Assembly (NCBI RefSeq): GCF_003148905.1
Contig: NZ_QGHC01000003.1
Span: 124,001-188,000, forward strand
DNA from: Fulvimonas soli
GTDB lineage: Bacteria; Pseudomonadota; Gammaproteobacteria; Xanthomonadales; Rhodanobacteraceae
Reading direction: 5' to 3'
DNA: 64,000 nt
Positions 34,667 through 43,486 of the stretch are shown in pieces. How positions within the stretch are numbered: position 1 is the stretch's first letter; every line of letters begins with the position of its first letter. Position numbers and translations under genes: made by a program. The notes beneath the pieces are model-generated. The model had not been told where the DNA came from. It did no database searches and worked only from the letters and a program-made list of their open reading frames with translations.

Positions 34667-35423
34667 ACACGAAGCCGCCGAGGTCCGCCCTCTCCCCGCC
34701 GGGGAGAGGGCCGGGGTGAGGGGCCGCACTGGCGACACGCCCACGATGGAAGCCAGGGAAAAGCCTGCCAAGGCCGGCGCCACCGCGAGCCCCGCCCCCT
34801 CGCCCCAGCCCTCTCCCCGCGGGGGAGAGGGCGTCAGGGTGGCGCGGCTGGTGGCGGGCGTGGACGAGGCCGGCCGCGGGCCGCTCGCCGGCCCGGTGGC
34901 GGTGGCCGCGGTGATCCTCGACCCGCGCCGGCCGATCCGCGGGCTGGACGACTCCAAGAAGCTCAGCGAGGCCCGCCGCGAAACGCTCCACGCGCGCATC
35001 GTCGAGCGCGCGCTGGCCTGGCACGTGGTGCTGGTCGAGGTGGAGGAGATCGACCGCATCAACATCCTGCAGGCCACCCTGGTCGGCATGAGCCGCGCGC
35101 TGGCCGGCCTGTCCCCCGGCGCGCACGAGGCGCTGGTCGACGGCGACCGGCTGCCGCGCGACCTGCCCTGCCCCGGCCGCGCCATCATCGGCGGCGACGG
35201 CTCCGAACCGGCCATCAGCGCCGCCTCGATCCTCGCCAAGGTCACCCGCGACCGCCACATGGCCATGCTGGACGCGCTGCACCCCGGCTACGGCTTCGCC
35301 GCGCACAAGGGCTACTCGACGCCGGAGCACCTGGCCGCGCTGCGGCGGCTGGGGCCGTGCCCGCACCACCGCCGCAGCTTCGCGCCGGTGAAGCTGCTGC
35401 TGGACCAGGGCGTGCTGTTCTGA
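34653..35423 (+). CDS. rnhB: Ribonuclease HII with a repeat-encoded N-terminal extension
   Basis: The catalytic part ([48 protein letters not shown] and HHRRSF) is a standard RNase HII of about 195 residues; it nicks RNA in RNA-DNA hybrids. ATG 34653 overlaps lpxB and has GGAGG 7 nt upstream, but then about 62 residues precede the domain. They are low complexity ([24 protein letters not shown]) because they are read from an inverted pair of REP hairpins. Alternatives are ATG 34746 or GTG 34839; the latter sits just after GGGGGAGAGGG, which could act as its ribosome-binding site. The true start is unsettled. Confidence 0.93.
   Translation: MRRREHEAAEVRPLPAGERAGVRGRTGDTPTMEAREKPAKAGATASPAPSPQPSPRGGEGVRVARLVAGVDEAGRGPLAGPVAVAAVILDPRRPIRGLDDSKKLSEARRETLHARIVERALAWHVVLVEVEEIDRINILQATLVGMSRALAGLSPGAHEALVDGDRLPRDLPCPGRAIIGGDGSEPAISAASILAKVTRDRHMAMLDALHPGYGFAAHKGYSTPEHLAALRRLGPCPHHRRSFAPVKLLLDQGVLF
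34688..34831. repeat. Inverted pair of CCCTCTCCCC-type REP hairpins inside the rnhB 5' region
   Basis: Hairpin 1 (34688-34710: CCCTCTCCCC, 3-nt loop, GGGGAGAGGG) is followed by CCGGGGTGAGGGG. Hairpin 2 (34809-34831) is preceded by CCCCTCGCCCC, the opposite orientation. The same composite recurs at 40136-40264 and 50482-50724. This arrangement is the BIME type known from enterobacterial and pseudomonad REP elements. Confidence 0.85.
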
Positions 35424-35468
35424 TCACGCCGCCCCGGGCTATGCTGCGGCCCACGGGGGGAATCCACC

Positions 35469-35987
35469 ATGACGAAGCCGATCCGGGGCGCGCTGGCCGC
35501 GCTGTTGTCGCTGGGCATCGCATGCGCGCACGCCGCCGCGGGCGACGCGCCGCCCGACTACCTGGGCACCCTGCGCGACGGCACGCCGGTCCACGCGCAG
35601 CAGTTCCAGGGCAAGGTGGTGGTGGTCACCTTCTGGGCCACCTGGTGCGGCTACTGCATGAAGGAGCTGCCGGTGCTGGCCAACATCCAGCGCCTCGCCG
35701 GCGCCGCGCGCCTGCAGGTGGTGGCGATCAGCCACGACGAGGAACGCAGCACCTACGTGCAGGTGGCGCGCCAGCTGAAGGACCTGGGCCTGGTGCTCGC
35801 CTACGACGGCGACAAGAAGGCCGCCGCGGCCTTCGGCGTCAACGGCATCCCGCACATGGTGATGATCGGCCGCGACGGCCGCATCGCCCACGTGCACGTG
35901 GGCTACGACCAGGACATGCTGCCCACCATCGCCGACGAGCTGAACGCCCTGCTGGCGGCGCCGGCCGCGTCGTCCGCCACGCCCTAG
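35469..35987 (+). CDS. TlpA-like periplasmic thiol-disulfide oxidoreductase
   Basis: 172 residues with a signal peptide (residues 1-23, ending AHA). A thioredoxin fold follows with the active site FWATWCGYCMKELPVL (WCxxC) and the cis-Pro region GIPHMVMIGRDG. It probably reduces or isomerises disulfides, for example in cytochrome c maturation. GGGGGAA lies before ATG 35469. It stands alone between rnhB and a small unknown gene. Confidence 0.9.
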   Translation: MTKPIRGALAALLSLGIACAHAAAGDAPPDYLGTLRDGTPVHAQQFQGKVVVVTFWATWCGYCMKELPVLANIQRLAGAARLQVVAISHDEERSTYVQVARQLKDLGLVLAYDGDKKAAAAFGVNGIPHMVMIGRDGRIAHVHVGYDQDMLPTIADELNALLAAPAASSATP

Positions 35988-36251
35988 CGGCCCGCCACGC
36001 ATGCATCGCCGGGGCCAAGCACGGCGGCCCATCCCATGGCTGTCGGCCCGGGCGCGGCCGCGCCCGGCGGCGTAAAATCCGCCCTGCCCGTGGAGCCGGC
36101 GGCCCGCGCAGGCAACCTTTCCGCGCGCCGCCGCATCCATGTCGGGCAGGAAGGATGCGGCGCCGCCCGCCACGCGCCGGCGCCGCCCCGCGGCAGGACG
36201 CCGACGCCGTTCGCCCAGGCATCGCGCCTCACCCGAGGCAGGAGGCTTGCC

Positions 36252-36443
36252 ATGATGCTGCCCACGCGCCCCGAACCGCCGCACGCGGTTGTCCCGACCC
36301 CGCCCGCGCGCGCCCTGACCGACGCCCCCGCCGCGCAGGACGCGGACGCCCACCTCGACTACGACCTGCATCCGCTGCGGGTGCACGCCTTCGGGCACTA
36401 CATCGAGCCGCCGAGCGGCGGGGAGCGCTTCCGGGTGGGCTAG
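36252..36443 (+). CDS. Small hypothetical protein
   Basis: 63 codons from ATG 36252 with a strong AGGAGG 6 nt upstream (36240-36245). The product is Pro-rich at the N-terminus and acidic/aromatic in the second half (AHLDYDLHPLRVHAFGHYIE). It has no membrane segment or signal peptide. I do not recognise the family. The ribosome-binding site and non-random tail make it plausible; a TAAAAT box at 36073-36078 could drive it. The 264 bp upstream hold no other gene. Confidence 0.45.
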   Translation: MMLPTRPEPPHAVVPTPPARALTDAPAAQDADAHLDYDLHPLRVHAFGHYIEPPSGGERFRVG

Positions 36444-36556
36444 CCGCGCGCGTCCGCGGGACGGCGCGCCGCGCCGCCCCGCGGACCGCCGCGCTTGTCA
36501 ATCTTGCCGGTTCGGGAGCGCACGGTTAGCCTTCCCCGACTCACCCCGTGAGCCGC

Positions 36557-39500
36557 ATGCCCGCCCGCTTCGTCCACCTGCACCTGCACAGCGAGTACTC
36601 GCTGGTCGATTCGACCATCCGCATCAAGGCGCTGGTCGACGCCTGCGTGCGCCTGGGCCTGCCGGCGGCGGCGCTCACCGACGAGAGCAACATGTTCGCG
36701 CTGGTGAAGTTCTACAAGGCGTGCAGCGCGGCCGGCATCAAGCCGATCGGCGGCTGCGACCTGTGGATCAGCGCGCCGGACGACCCGCGCCCGTGGCGGC
36801 TCACCGTGCTGTGCCAGAACCGCGAGGGCTACCTCAACCTGTCGCGGCTGGTCTCGCGCGCCTGGCGCGAGGGCCAGCACGGCGGCCGCGCGCTGGTCGA
36901 CGCGGCCTGGCTGGACGCGGACGGCGGCGCCGGCCTGATCGCCCTGCTCGGCCGCGAGAGCGAGGTGGCGCGGCTGGCGCTGAACCAGGGCCACGACGCC
37001 GCGCTGGCGAAGCTGCGGCCGCTGGCGCGGCTGTTCCCCGACCGCCTGTACCTGGAGCTCACCCGCTGCCACCGCGAGGGCGAGGAAGCCTGGAACGCCG
37101 CCGCGCTCGCGCTCGCCGCCGCGCTGGACCTGCCGGTGATCGCCAGCAACGACGTGCGCTTCCTGAAGCAGGAGGACTTCGAGGCGCACGAGGCGCGCGT
37201 GTGCATCCACCAGGGCCGCGTGCTGGCCGATCCCAAGCGCCCGCGCGAGTACAGCGATCAGCAGTACCTGAAGTCGCCGGAGGAGATGGCCGCGCTGTTC
37301 GCCGACCTCCCCGAGGCGCTGGAGAACGCCGTCGAGCTGGCCAAGCGCTGCAACCTGGAGCTCTCCTTCGGCACCTACTACCTGCCCGAGTTCCCGGTGC
37401 CGGCAGGCCACGACCTGGCCAGCTACATCCGCGAGACCGCGCGCAACGGCCTGAAGCAGCGCCTGGCCGCCGCGCCGATGGCGCCCGGCCGCACGCCGGC
37501 CGACTACGAGCAGCGGCTGGAGCGCGAGCTGGACGTCATCGTCGAGATGGGCTTCCCCGGCTACTTCCTGATCGTGGCGGACTTCATCAACTGGGCCAAG
37601 CAGAACGGCATCCCGGTCGGTCCCGGCCGCGGCTCGGGCGCGGGCTCGCTGGTGGCCTGGGTGCTCAGGATCACCGACCTGGACCCGCTGCAGTTCGACC
37701 TGCTGTTCGAGCGCTTCCTCAATCCCGAGCGCGTGTCGATGCCGGACTTCGACATCGACTTCTGCATGGACCGCCGCGACGAGGTGATCGACTACGTGGC
37801 GCGCAAGTACGGCCGCGACCACGTCAGCCAGATCATCACCTACGGCTCGATGGCGGCCAAGGCAGTGCTGCGCGACTCCGGCCGCGTGCTCGGCATGGGC
37901 TACAACGCGGTCGACCGCATCGCCAAGCTGATCCCCGCTCGCCCGCTCGACCTCACCCTGTCCGACGCGCTGGGCCGCAGCGAGAAGTCGAAGAAGGAGC
38001 CCGAGCGCGTCGTCCGGGAGTTCTGCGAGCTCTACGAGCAGGACGAGGACGAGGCGCGCCCGCTGATCGACCTGGCGCTGAAGCTGGAGAACCTCACCCG
38101 CAACGCCGGCAAGCACGCCGGCGGCGTGGTGATCGCGCCCAAGCCGCTCACCGAGTTCGCGCCGCTGTACTGCGAGCCGGGCGGCACCGGCGTGGTGACG
38201 CAGTACGACAAGGACGACGTGGAGGCGGTCGGCCTGGTGAAGTTCGACTTCCTCGGCCTGCGCACGCTGACCATCATCGACTGGGCGGTGAAGGCGATCA
38301 ACGCGCGCCGCGCCAGAGCCGGCGAGGCGCCGCTGGACATCGCCGCGCTGCCGCTGGACGACCCGGCGCCCTACGAGCTGCTGAAGAAGGCGCAGACCGT
38401 CGCCGTGTTCCAGCTCGAGTCCACCGGCATGCAGCGCATGCTCAAGGACGCCAGGCCCGACCGCTTCGAGGACATCATCGCGCTGGTGGCGCTGTACCGC
38501 CCCGGCCCGATGGACCTGATCCCCAGCTTCGTGGCGCGCAAGCACGGCCGCGAGGAAGTGGAGTACCCCGACCCGCGCGTCGAGCCGATCCTGAAAGAGA
38601 CCTACGGCATCATGGTCTACCAGGAGCAGGTGATGCAGATGGCGCAGATCGTGGGCGGCTACACGCTCGGCGGCGCCGACCTGCTGCGCCGCGCGATGGG
38701 CAAGAAGAAGCCCGAGGAGATGGTCAAGCACCGCGCGATCTTCCGCGAGGGCGCGGCCAGGGACGGGCTGTCGGCGGAGAAGGCCGACCAGATCTTCGAC
38801 CTGATGGAGAAGTTCGCCGGCTACGGCTTCAACAAGTCGCACGCCGCCGCCTACGCGCTGGTGTCCTACCAGACCGCCTGGCTGAAGGCGCACTACCCGG
38901 CCGAGTTCATGGCCGCGACGATCTCCTCGGACATGGACAACACCGACAAGGTGGTGACCTTCCTGGAGGAATCGAAGGCGATCGGCCTGACCGTGCTGCC
39001 GCCGGACGCCAACGCCTCGGAGTACATGTTCGTCGCGGTCGAGCCGAAGGTGATCCGCTACGGCCTGGGCGCGATCAAGGGCGTGGGCCAGGGCGCCTGC
39101 GAGGCGATCGTCGAGGAGCGCCGCCGGAACGGCGCGTACAAGGACCTGGCCGACTTCTGCCGCCGCGTCGACCCGACCAAGCTCAACCGGCGCGTGCTGG
39201 AGGCGCTGATCCTCTCCGGCGCGCTGGACGCGCTGGCGCCCACCCGCGCCAGCCTGATGCTGCAGCTGCCCGACGCGATCAAGGCCGCCGAGCAGCACCT
39301 GCGCGACCGCGAGTCCGGCCAGAACGACATGTTCGGCGCGCTCGCCGGCGGCGCCGCGCCGGTCGTCCACGTGGAGCTGCCCACCGCGCCCGAGTGGCCG
39401 CTGGAGCAGAAGCTGCAGGGCGAGCGCGACACGCTCGGCCACTACCTCTCCGGCCATCCCACCGACCCGTGGCGCGAGGAGCTGGCCCAGCTCGCCACCT

Positions 39501-40099
39501 GCCCGCTCGGCGAGATTCCCGCGCGCTACCAGCCGCCGCGCCCGCGCAAGGGCGACGGCGAGGAGAACCGCTTCCGCCGCGGCCCCGACACGCCGTGGAC
39601 GGTGGCCGGCATGGTCGTCGCGGTGCGCAAGCGCGGCGACAGCGACGCCTTCGTGCGGCTGGAGGACGGCAGCGGCGTCATCGAGGTGAGCTTCTTCGGC
39701 GAGCTGTACCAGCAGGCGGCGCCGCTGCTGGTGCGCGACGAGCTGCTGGTGGTCGAGGGTGGCCTGCGCATCGACGAGTTCTCCGGCGGCGGCTTCCAGC
39801 TGCGCGCGCGCGGCGCGATGACCCTGGCCGACGCCTGCCGCCGCTACGCGCGCGCGCTGCAGCTCAAGCTCAACGGCGTCGACCCCGGCTTCGCGGCCCA
39901 GCTCAAGCAGGCGCTGGCCGGCTACCGCGGCGGCCGCGCCACGGTGACCCTGCACGGCTACCACAACCGCGTCGCCCAGGCCGACCTGGAGCTGGGCAAG
40001 GACTGGCAGATCAACGCCGTCCCCGAGCTGCTGCGCAGCGTGCGCGCGCTGCCCGGGGTGGAGGCGGCGCGGCTGCGCATCGTCAAGAACGAAGGCTGA
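36557..40099 (+). CDS. dnaE: DNA polymerase III subunit alpha
   Basis: About 1180 residues, the replicative polymerase. The PHP domain opens with FVHLHLHSEYSLVD. The polymerase core carries VGPGRGSGAGSLVAW and PDFDIDFCMDRRDEVI (catalytic aspartates), and the YQEQVMQMAQIVGGY and GYGFNKSHAAAYALVSYQTA regions. A helix-hairpin-helix/OB-fold follows (TPWTVAGMVVAVRKRG). I chose ATG 36557; GTG 36548 would add three residues. rnhB-dnaE neighbourhood is conserved in Gammaproteobacteria. Confidence 0.98.
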   Translation: MPARFVHLHLHSEYSLVDSTIRIKALVDACVRLGLPAAALTDESNMFALVKFYKACSAAGIKPIGGCDLWISAPDDPRPWRLTVLCQNREGYLNLSRLVSRAWREGQHGGRALVDAAWLDADGGAGLIALLGRESEVARLALNQGHDAALAKLRPLARLFPDRLYLELTRCHREGEEAWNAAALALAAALDLPVIASNDVRFLKQEDFEAHEARVCIHQGRVLADPKRPREYSDQQYLKSPEEMAALFADLPEALENAVELAKRCNLELSFGTYYLPEFPVPAGHDLASYIRETARNGLKQRLAAAPMAPGRTPADYEQRLERELDVIVEMGFPGYFLIVADFINWAKQNGIPVGPGRGSGAGSLVAWVLRITDLDPLQFDLLFERFLNPERVSMPDFDIDFCMDRRDEVIDYVARKYGRDHVSQIITYGSMAAKAVLRDSGRVLGMGYNAVDRIAKLIPARPLDLTLSDALGRSEKSKKEPERVVREFCELYEQDEDEARPLIDLALKLENLTRNAGKHAGGVVIAPKPLTEFAPLYCEPGGTGVVTQYDKDDVEAVGLVKFDFLGLRTLTIIDWAVKAINARRARAGEAPLDIAALPLDDPAPYELLKKAQTVAVFQLESTGMQRMLKDARPDRFEDIIALVALYRPGPMDLIPSFVARKHGREEVEYPDPRVEPILKETYGIMVYQEQVMQMAQIVGGYTLGGADLLRRAMGKKKPEEMVKHRAIFREGAARDGLSAEKADQIFDLMEKFAGYGFNKSHAAAYALVSYQTAWLKAHYPAEFMAATISSDMDNTDKVVTFLEESKAIGLTVLPPDANASEYMFVAVEPKVIRYGLGAIKGVGQGACEAIVEERRRNGAYKDLADFCRRVDPTKLNRRVLEALILSGALDALAPTRASLMLQLPDAIKAAEQHLRDRESGQNDMFGALAGGAAPVVHVELPTAPEWPLEQKLQGERDTLGHYLSGHPTDPWREELAQLATCPLGEIPARYQPPRPRKGDGEENRFRRGPDTPWTVAGMVVAVRKRGDSDAFVRLEDGSGVIEVSFFGELYQQAAPLLVRDELLVVEGGLRIDEFSGGGFQLRARGAMTLADACRRYARALQLKLNGVDPGFAAQLKQALAGYRGGRATVTLHGYHNRVAQADLELGKDWQINAVPELLRSVRALPGVEAARLRIVKNEG

Positions 40100-40135
40100 G
40101 GCCGCCCGCTCCCCGAAGCGCGGGGCGCCTCCGCG

Positions 40136-40264
40136 CCCTCCCCCCCCGGGGAGAGGGCCGGGGCGAGGGGCCACGCCGCGAAGGCGCCCCCGAGACCGGC
40201 TCTGCATGAAACGCCATGGCAAGCCCTTTCCCCTCACCTCACTCCTCTCCCCGCAGGGGAGAGG
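40136..40264. repeat. Inverted pair of CCCTC/GAGGG REP hairpins in the dnaE-accA gap
   Basis: The 314-bp gap 40100-40413 holds two REP hairpins: 40136-40157 (CCCTCCCCC...GGGGAGAGGG with tail GCGAGGGG) and 40244-40264 (CCTCTCCCC-GCA-GGGGAGAGG, preceded by CCCCTCACCTC). A TATACT box at 40378-40383 is a candidate accA -10 element, with only a poor -35. No gene is seen in the gap. Confidence 0.8.
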
Positions 40265-40413
40265 AAGCGCACGCTCGCAGCGCCACGCCAGCCCGGTTTC
40301 CCGCTTGACGGAAATCCCCATCCGCGGCCCCTCCCGCACCCCATACGCCTCCGTTCCCGCCGTTCCGCGGGGCCCGGTATACTGCCCCGCTTCCGCGCCA
40401 TGAACCGCAGCGA

Positions 40414-41370
40414 ATGAATCCGAACTTCCTCGATTTCGAACAGCCCATCGCCGAACTGGAAGGGAAGATCGAAGAACTGCGCCATGCCAGCCATGGCCAG
40501 GCGTTCAACATCGACGAGGAAGTCGGCCGGCTGCGCGAGAAGCTCAAGCTCAAGACCGCGGAGATCTTCCGCAACCTCAACTCCTGGCAGGTCACCCAGC
40601 TCTCGCGCCACCCGGCGCGGCCGTACACGCTCGACTACGTCGGCGTGATCTGCGAGGAGTTCCACGAGCTGGCCGGCGACCGCGCCTACGCCGACGACGC
40701 CGCCATCGTGGGCGGGCTGGGCCGCATCAACGGCCGCGCCGTGGTCATCATCGGCCACCAGAAGGGCCGCGACACCAAGACCAAGGTGCGCCGCAACTTC
40801 GGCATGCCGCGCCCGGAGGGCTACCGCAAGGCGCTGCGCCTGATGAAGCTGGCCGAGCGCTTCGGCCTGCCGCTCGTCACCCTGATCGACACGCCCGGCG
40901 CCTATCCCGGCGTGGGCGCCGAGGAGCGCGGCCAGAGCGAGGCGATCGCGCGCAACCTGCTGGAGATGGCCGGGCTGAAGGTGCCGATCGTCTGCACCGT
41001 GATCGGCGAGGGCGGCTCCGGCGGCGCGCTGGCGATCGGCGTGGGCGACCGCGTGAACATGCTGCAGTACGCCACCTACTCGGTGATCTCGCCCGAGGGC
41101 TGCGCCTCGATCCTGTGGAAGAGCGCCGAGAAGGCGCGCGACGCCGCCGAGGCGCTGGGCCTCACCGCGCCGCGCCTGCTGGAGCTGGGCCTGATCGACA
41201 AGGTGATCCGCGAGCCGCTGGGCGGCGCGCACCGCAACCCGCGCTCGATGGCGATCCGCCTGAAGGCGGTGCTGCTCAACCAGCTCGACGAGCTGGAGGC
41301 GATGCCGGTGCAGGACCTGCTGGAGCGGCGCTACCGCCGCCTGCGCGGCTACGGCGCGTACCAGGAGTAG
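40414..41370 (+). CDS. accA: Acetyl-CoA carboxylase carboxyltransferase subunit alpha
   Basis: 318 residues. With AccD it transfers CO2 from carboxybiotin to acetyl-CoA, the first step of fatty acid synthesis. Motifs: [84 protein letters not shown] and [11 protein letters not shown]. It is next to dnaE as in E. coli. Confidence 0.99.
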   Translation: MNPNFLDFEQPIAELEGKIEELRHASHGQAFNIDEEVGRLREKLKLKTAEIFRNLNSWQVTQLSRHPARPYTLDYVGVICEEFHELAGDRAYADDAAIVGGLGRINGRAVVIIGHQKGRDTKTKVRRNFGMPRPEGYRKALRLMKLAERFGLPLVTLIDTPGAYPGVGAEERGQSEAIARNLLEMAGLKVPIVCTVIGEGGSGGALAIGVGDRVNMLQYATYSVISPEGCASILWKSAEKARDAAEALGLTAPRLLELGLIDKVIREPLGGAHRNPRSMAIRLKAVLLNQLDELEAMPVQDLLERRYRRLRGYGAYQE

Positions 41371-41443
41371 CCCCGCGCGCCTGCATGGCGCGGGCGGCCT
41401 GCGCTAGATTCCTTCGCCGGAAGCCGCCGCGCGAGGAACGCCC

Positions 41444-42646
41444 TTGAACCCGCTCACGCCCCTCTTCGCCGCCCTGCTGGCCGCTGCCGCGGCGGCCCCG
41501 GCCGCAGGGCCGGCGATCCGTTCGCAGGCCGAGCTCGACCGCTACCTGCGCGACACGCCCCTCGAACGCACGCCGCTCGCGCCGCTGTCGCCGGGCGGCC
41601 GCAGGCGGTTCCTCGCCGAACTGGGCTGGGGCCGCGGCGGCCTGGGCTCGGTTCCCTTCGACGACATCGACAACGAGCTGACCCACGCGCAGGCGGTCCG
41701 CCTGCTGGCGCTGTTCGACGCGCAGGCCTACGCGCGGGGACTGGGCCTGGCGCCGGCCGAACGCGCGCGCCGCGAAACCGAGCGCGCCGAGGACGCCAGG
41801 GCGCGCGGCTGCGCCGCCGGAAGCTGCCCGGAAAGCGCGATCGAGCAGCGCTTCGATGCCTTGGTGCTGCAACGGCCCGACCCCGCGATGCCCGACGCCG
41901 GGCGGCGCGCCGCGATCGGCCGGCGCTACGACCGCCTGTTCGCGGGCCTGCAGCATCCCGCCAGCCTGCGCCAGGTGAGCAAGCCCGACCTGCGCCTGCT
42001 GAAACGGGCGGCCGAACGCGCGGCGGCCGAAGCGCCCGACGCCGCGCGCATCGCCGACCTGCGGGCCGACCTGGCGGAGCTGCAGCGCCGCCGCATGATC
42101 GGCGACGGCGACTACGCCGGCCTCTACCGGGTGCTGGTCGCCAGCCGCCGGCTCGACGAGGCCACGGCGCTGGCGCGGCAGCGCCCCGGCATGCAGGTCG
42201 ACGCCGTCCCGGCCATGCCGCCGACGCCCGCGCCGCCGCAGGGACAGCCGACCGCGCTGCGGGTGGACGCCTCGGGCCGGCACATGCGCCGGCAGGCCTT
42301 CGACCTGTCCGGCCCGTGGCGCATCGTGGTGGTCGCCGCCTGCCATTTCTCCGAAGACGCCGCGCGCGACATCGTGGCGGACGCCCGGCTGCGCCCGCTG
42401 TTCGCCGAACGGGCGATCTGGCTGGCCAGCCAGGGCACCTCCTTCGCGGCCGCCGCCGAGTGGAACCGCCGCTTCCCCGACCAGCCCATCAACATCGCCT
42501 GGCAGGACAGCGAGTGGCCGATGCTGGACGACTGGGGCATGCCCACCTTCTACGTGTTCCGGCAGGGCCGGCTGGTGGACAGGTGGAGCGGCCACGACAT
42601 GGACCTGCTGCGCGCCCACCTGCGCCGGGACGGCCTGCTGCGCTGA
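41444..42646 (+). CDS. Secreted protein with a C-terminal thioredoxin-like fold lacking CxxC
   Basis: 400 residues from TTG 41444, with GAGGAA 7 nt upstream. A signal peptide (residues 1-21, PAAG region) leads to an Arg/Ala-rich helical middle. The C-terminal 110 residues (from about 285) look thioredoxin-like: LSGPWRIVVVAACHFSEDAA at the active-site position, then a cis-Pro-like WGMPTFYVFRQGRLVDRWSG. Only one cysteine (C of ACHFS) is at the active site, so disulfide exchange by a CxxC is excluded. The function is unknown; a two-Cys pair RGCAAGSCPE in the middle may form a structural disulfide. Confidence 0.75.
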   Translation: MNPLTPLFAALLAAAAAAPAAGPAIRSQAELDRYLRDTPLERTPLAPLSPGGRRRFLAELGWGRGGLGSVPFDDIDNELTHAQAVRLLALFDAQAYARGLGLAPAERARRETERAEDARARGCAAGSCPESAIEQRFDALVLQRPDPAMPDAGRRAAIGRRYDRLFAGLQHPASLRQVSKPDLRLLKRAAERAAAEAPDAARIADLRADLAELQRRRMIGDGDYAGLYRVLVASRRLDEATALARQRPGMQVDAVPAMPPTPAPPQGQPTALRVDASGRHMRRQAFDLSGPWRIVVVAACHFSEDAARDIVADARLRPLFAERAIWLASQGTSFAAAAEWNRRFPDQPINIAWQDSEWPMLDDWGMPTFYVFRQGRLVDRWSGHDMDLLRAHLRRDGLLR

Positions 42647-42694
42647 GCGGCGCGCTACCATCGCCGCACCGCCTCTGCCGCCGGGAAGTCCGCC

Positions 42695-43486
42695 ATGGCC
42701 AACGACACCACCGCCAAGCTGGCCGTCCTGATCGACGCCGACAACGCGCAGCCCTCGCTGGCCGAGGGGCTGCTGGCCGAGGTCGCCAAGTACGGCACCG
42801 CGCACGTCAAGCGCGCCTACGGCGACTGGACCGGCAACCACCTGAAGGGCTGGAAGGACCAGCTGCTCACCCAGTCGATCCAGCCGATCCAGCAGTTCGG
42901 CTACACCAGCGGCAAGAACGCCACCGACTCGGCGATGATCATCGACGCGATGGACCTGCTCTACTCCGGCCGCTTCGACGGCTTCTGCATCGTCTCCAGC
43001 GACAGCGACTTCACCCGGCTGGCCGCGCGCATCCGCGAGTCCGGGCTGATCGTGTACGGCTTCGGCGAGCGCAAGACGCCCGAACCCTTCGTCGCCGCCT
43101 GCGACAAGTTCATCTACACCGAGGTGCTGGCGCAGCCCGCCGAGGAAAGCCGGGAAAAGGCGGCCGAGGGAGGCCGCGAGAAAGCCATCGAGCCGCCCCG
43201 GCGGCTCTCCGCCCAGGAACTGCGCCAGGACGCCCGCCTGCTGAACCTGCTGCGCAACGCCATCGCCGACGCCGAGGACGACGGCGGCTGGGCCGCCCTG
43301 GGGGCGATCGGGAACATCCTCAGCAAGCGCGCGCCCAACTTCGACTCGCGCAACTACGGCTACGCCAAGCTCAGCGGACTGATCGCCGCCATCGGGCTGT
43401 TCGACACGGAAGAGCGCCAGGTGGGCAACGGCAAGCACATCTACGTGCGCAACAAGAAGAAACCCGCGCCCCGTGAGCCGTCCTGA
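42695..43486 (+). CDS. NYN-domain ribonuclease candidate with C-terminal OST-HTH/LOTUS domain
   Basis: 263 residues. The NYN (PIN-like) domain spans about 8-150 with the acidic residues LAVLIDADNAQ, KNATDSAMIIDAMDLL and CIVSSDSDFTRLAARIRE, the expected metal-binding Asp positions. A charged linker (about 155-180) joins an OST-HTH/LOTUS-like region (about 185-255, GWAALGAIGNILSKRAPNFD), a putative RNA-binding module. The domain pair occurs in the LabA/MARF1-related group. It overlaps tilS by 14 bp, suggesting co-translation. RNA targets are unknown. Confidence 0.88.
   Translation: MANDTTAKLAVLIDADNAQPSLAEGLLAEVAKYGTAHVKRAYGDWTGNHLKGWKDQLLTQSIQPIQQFGYTSGKNATDSAMIIDAMDLLYSGRFDGFCIVSSDSDFTRLAARIRESGLIVYGFGERKTPEPFVAACDKFIYTEVLAQPAEESREKAAEGGREKAIEPPRRLSAQELRQDARLLNLLRNAIADAEDDGGWAALGAIGNILSKRAPNFDSRNYGYAKLSGLIAAIGLFDTEERQVGNGKHIYVRNKKKPAPREPS

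Noticed and set aside
36036-36251. Upstream extension of the small 63-residue gene to ATG 36036
   Set aside because: The extension is Ala/Pro/Arg-rich with no ribosome-binding site, while ATG 36252 has AGGAGG at the right distance.
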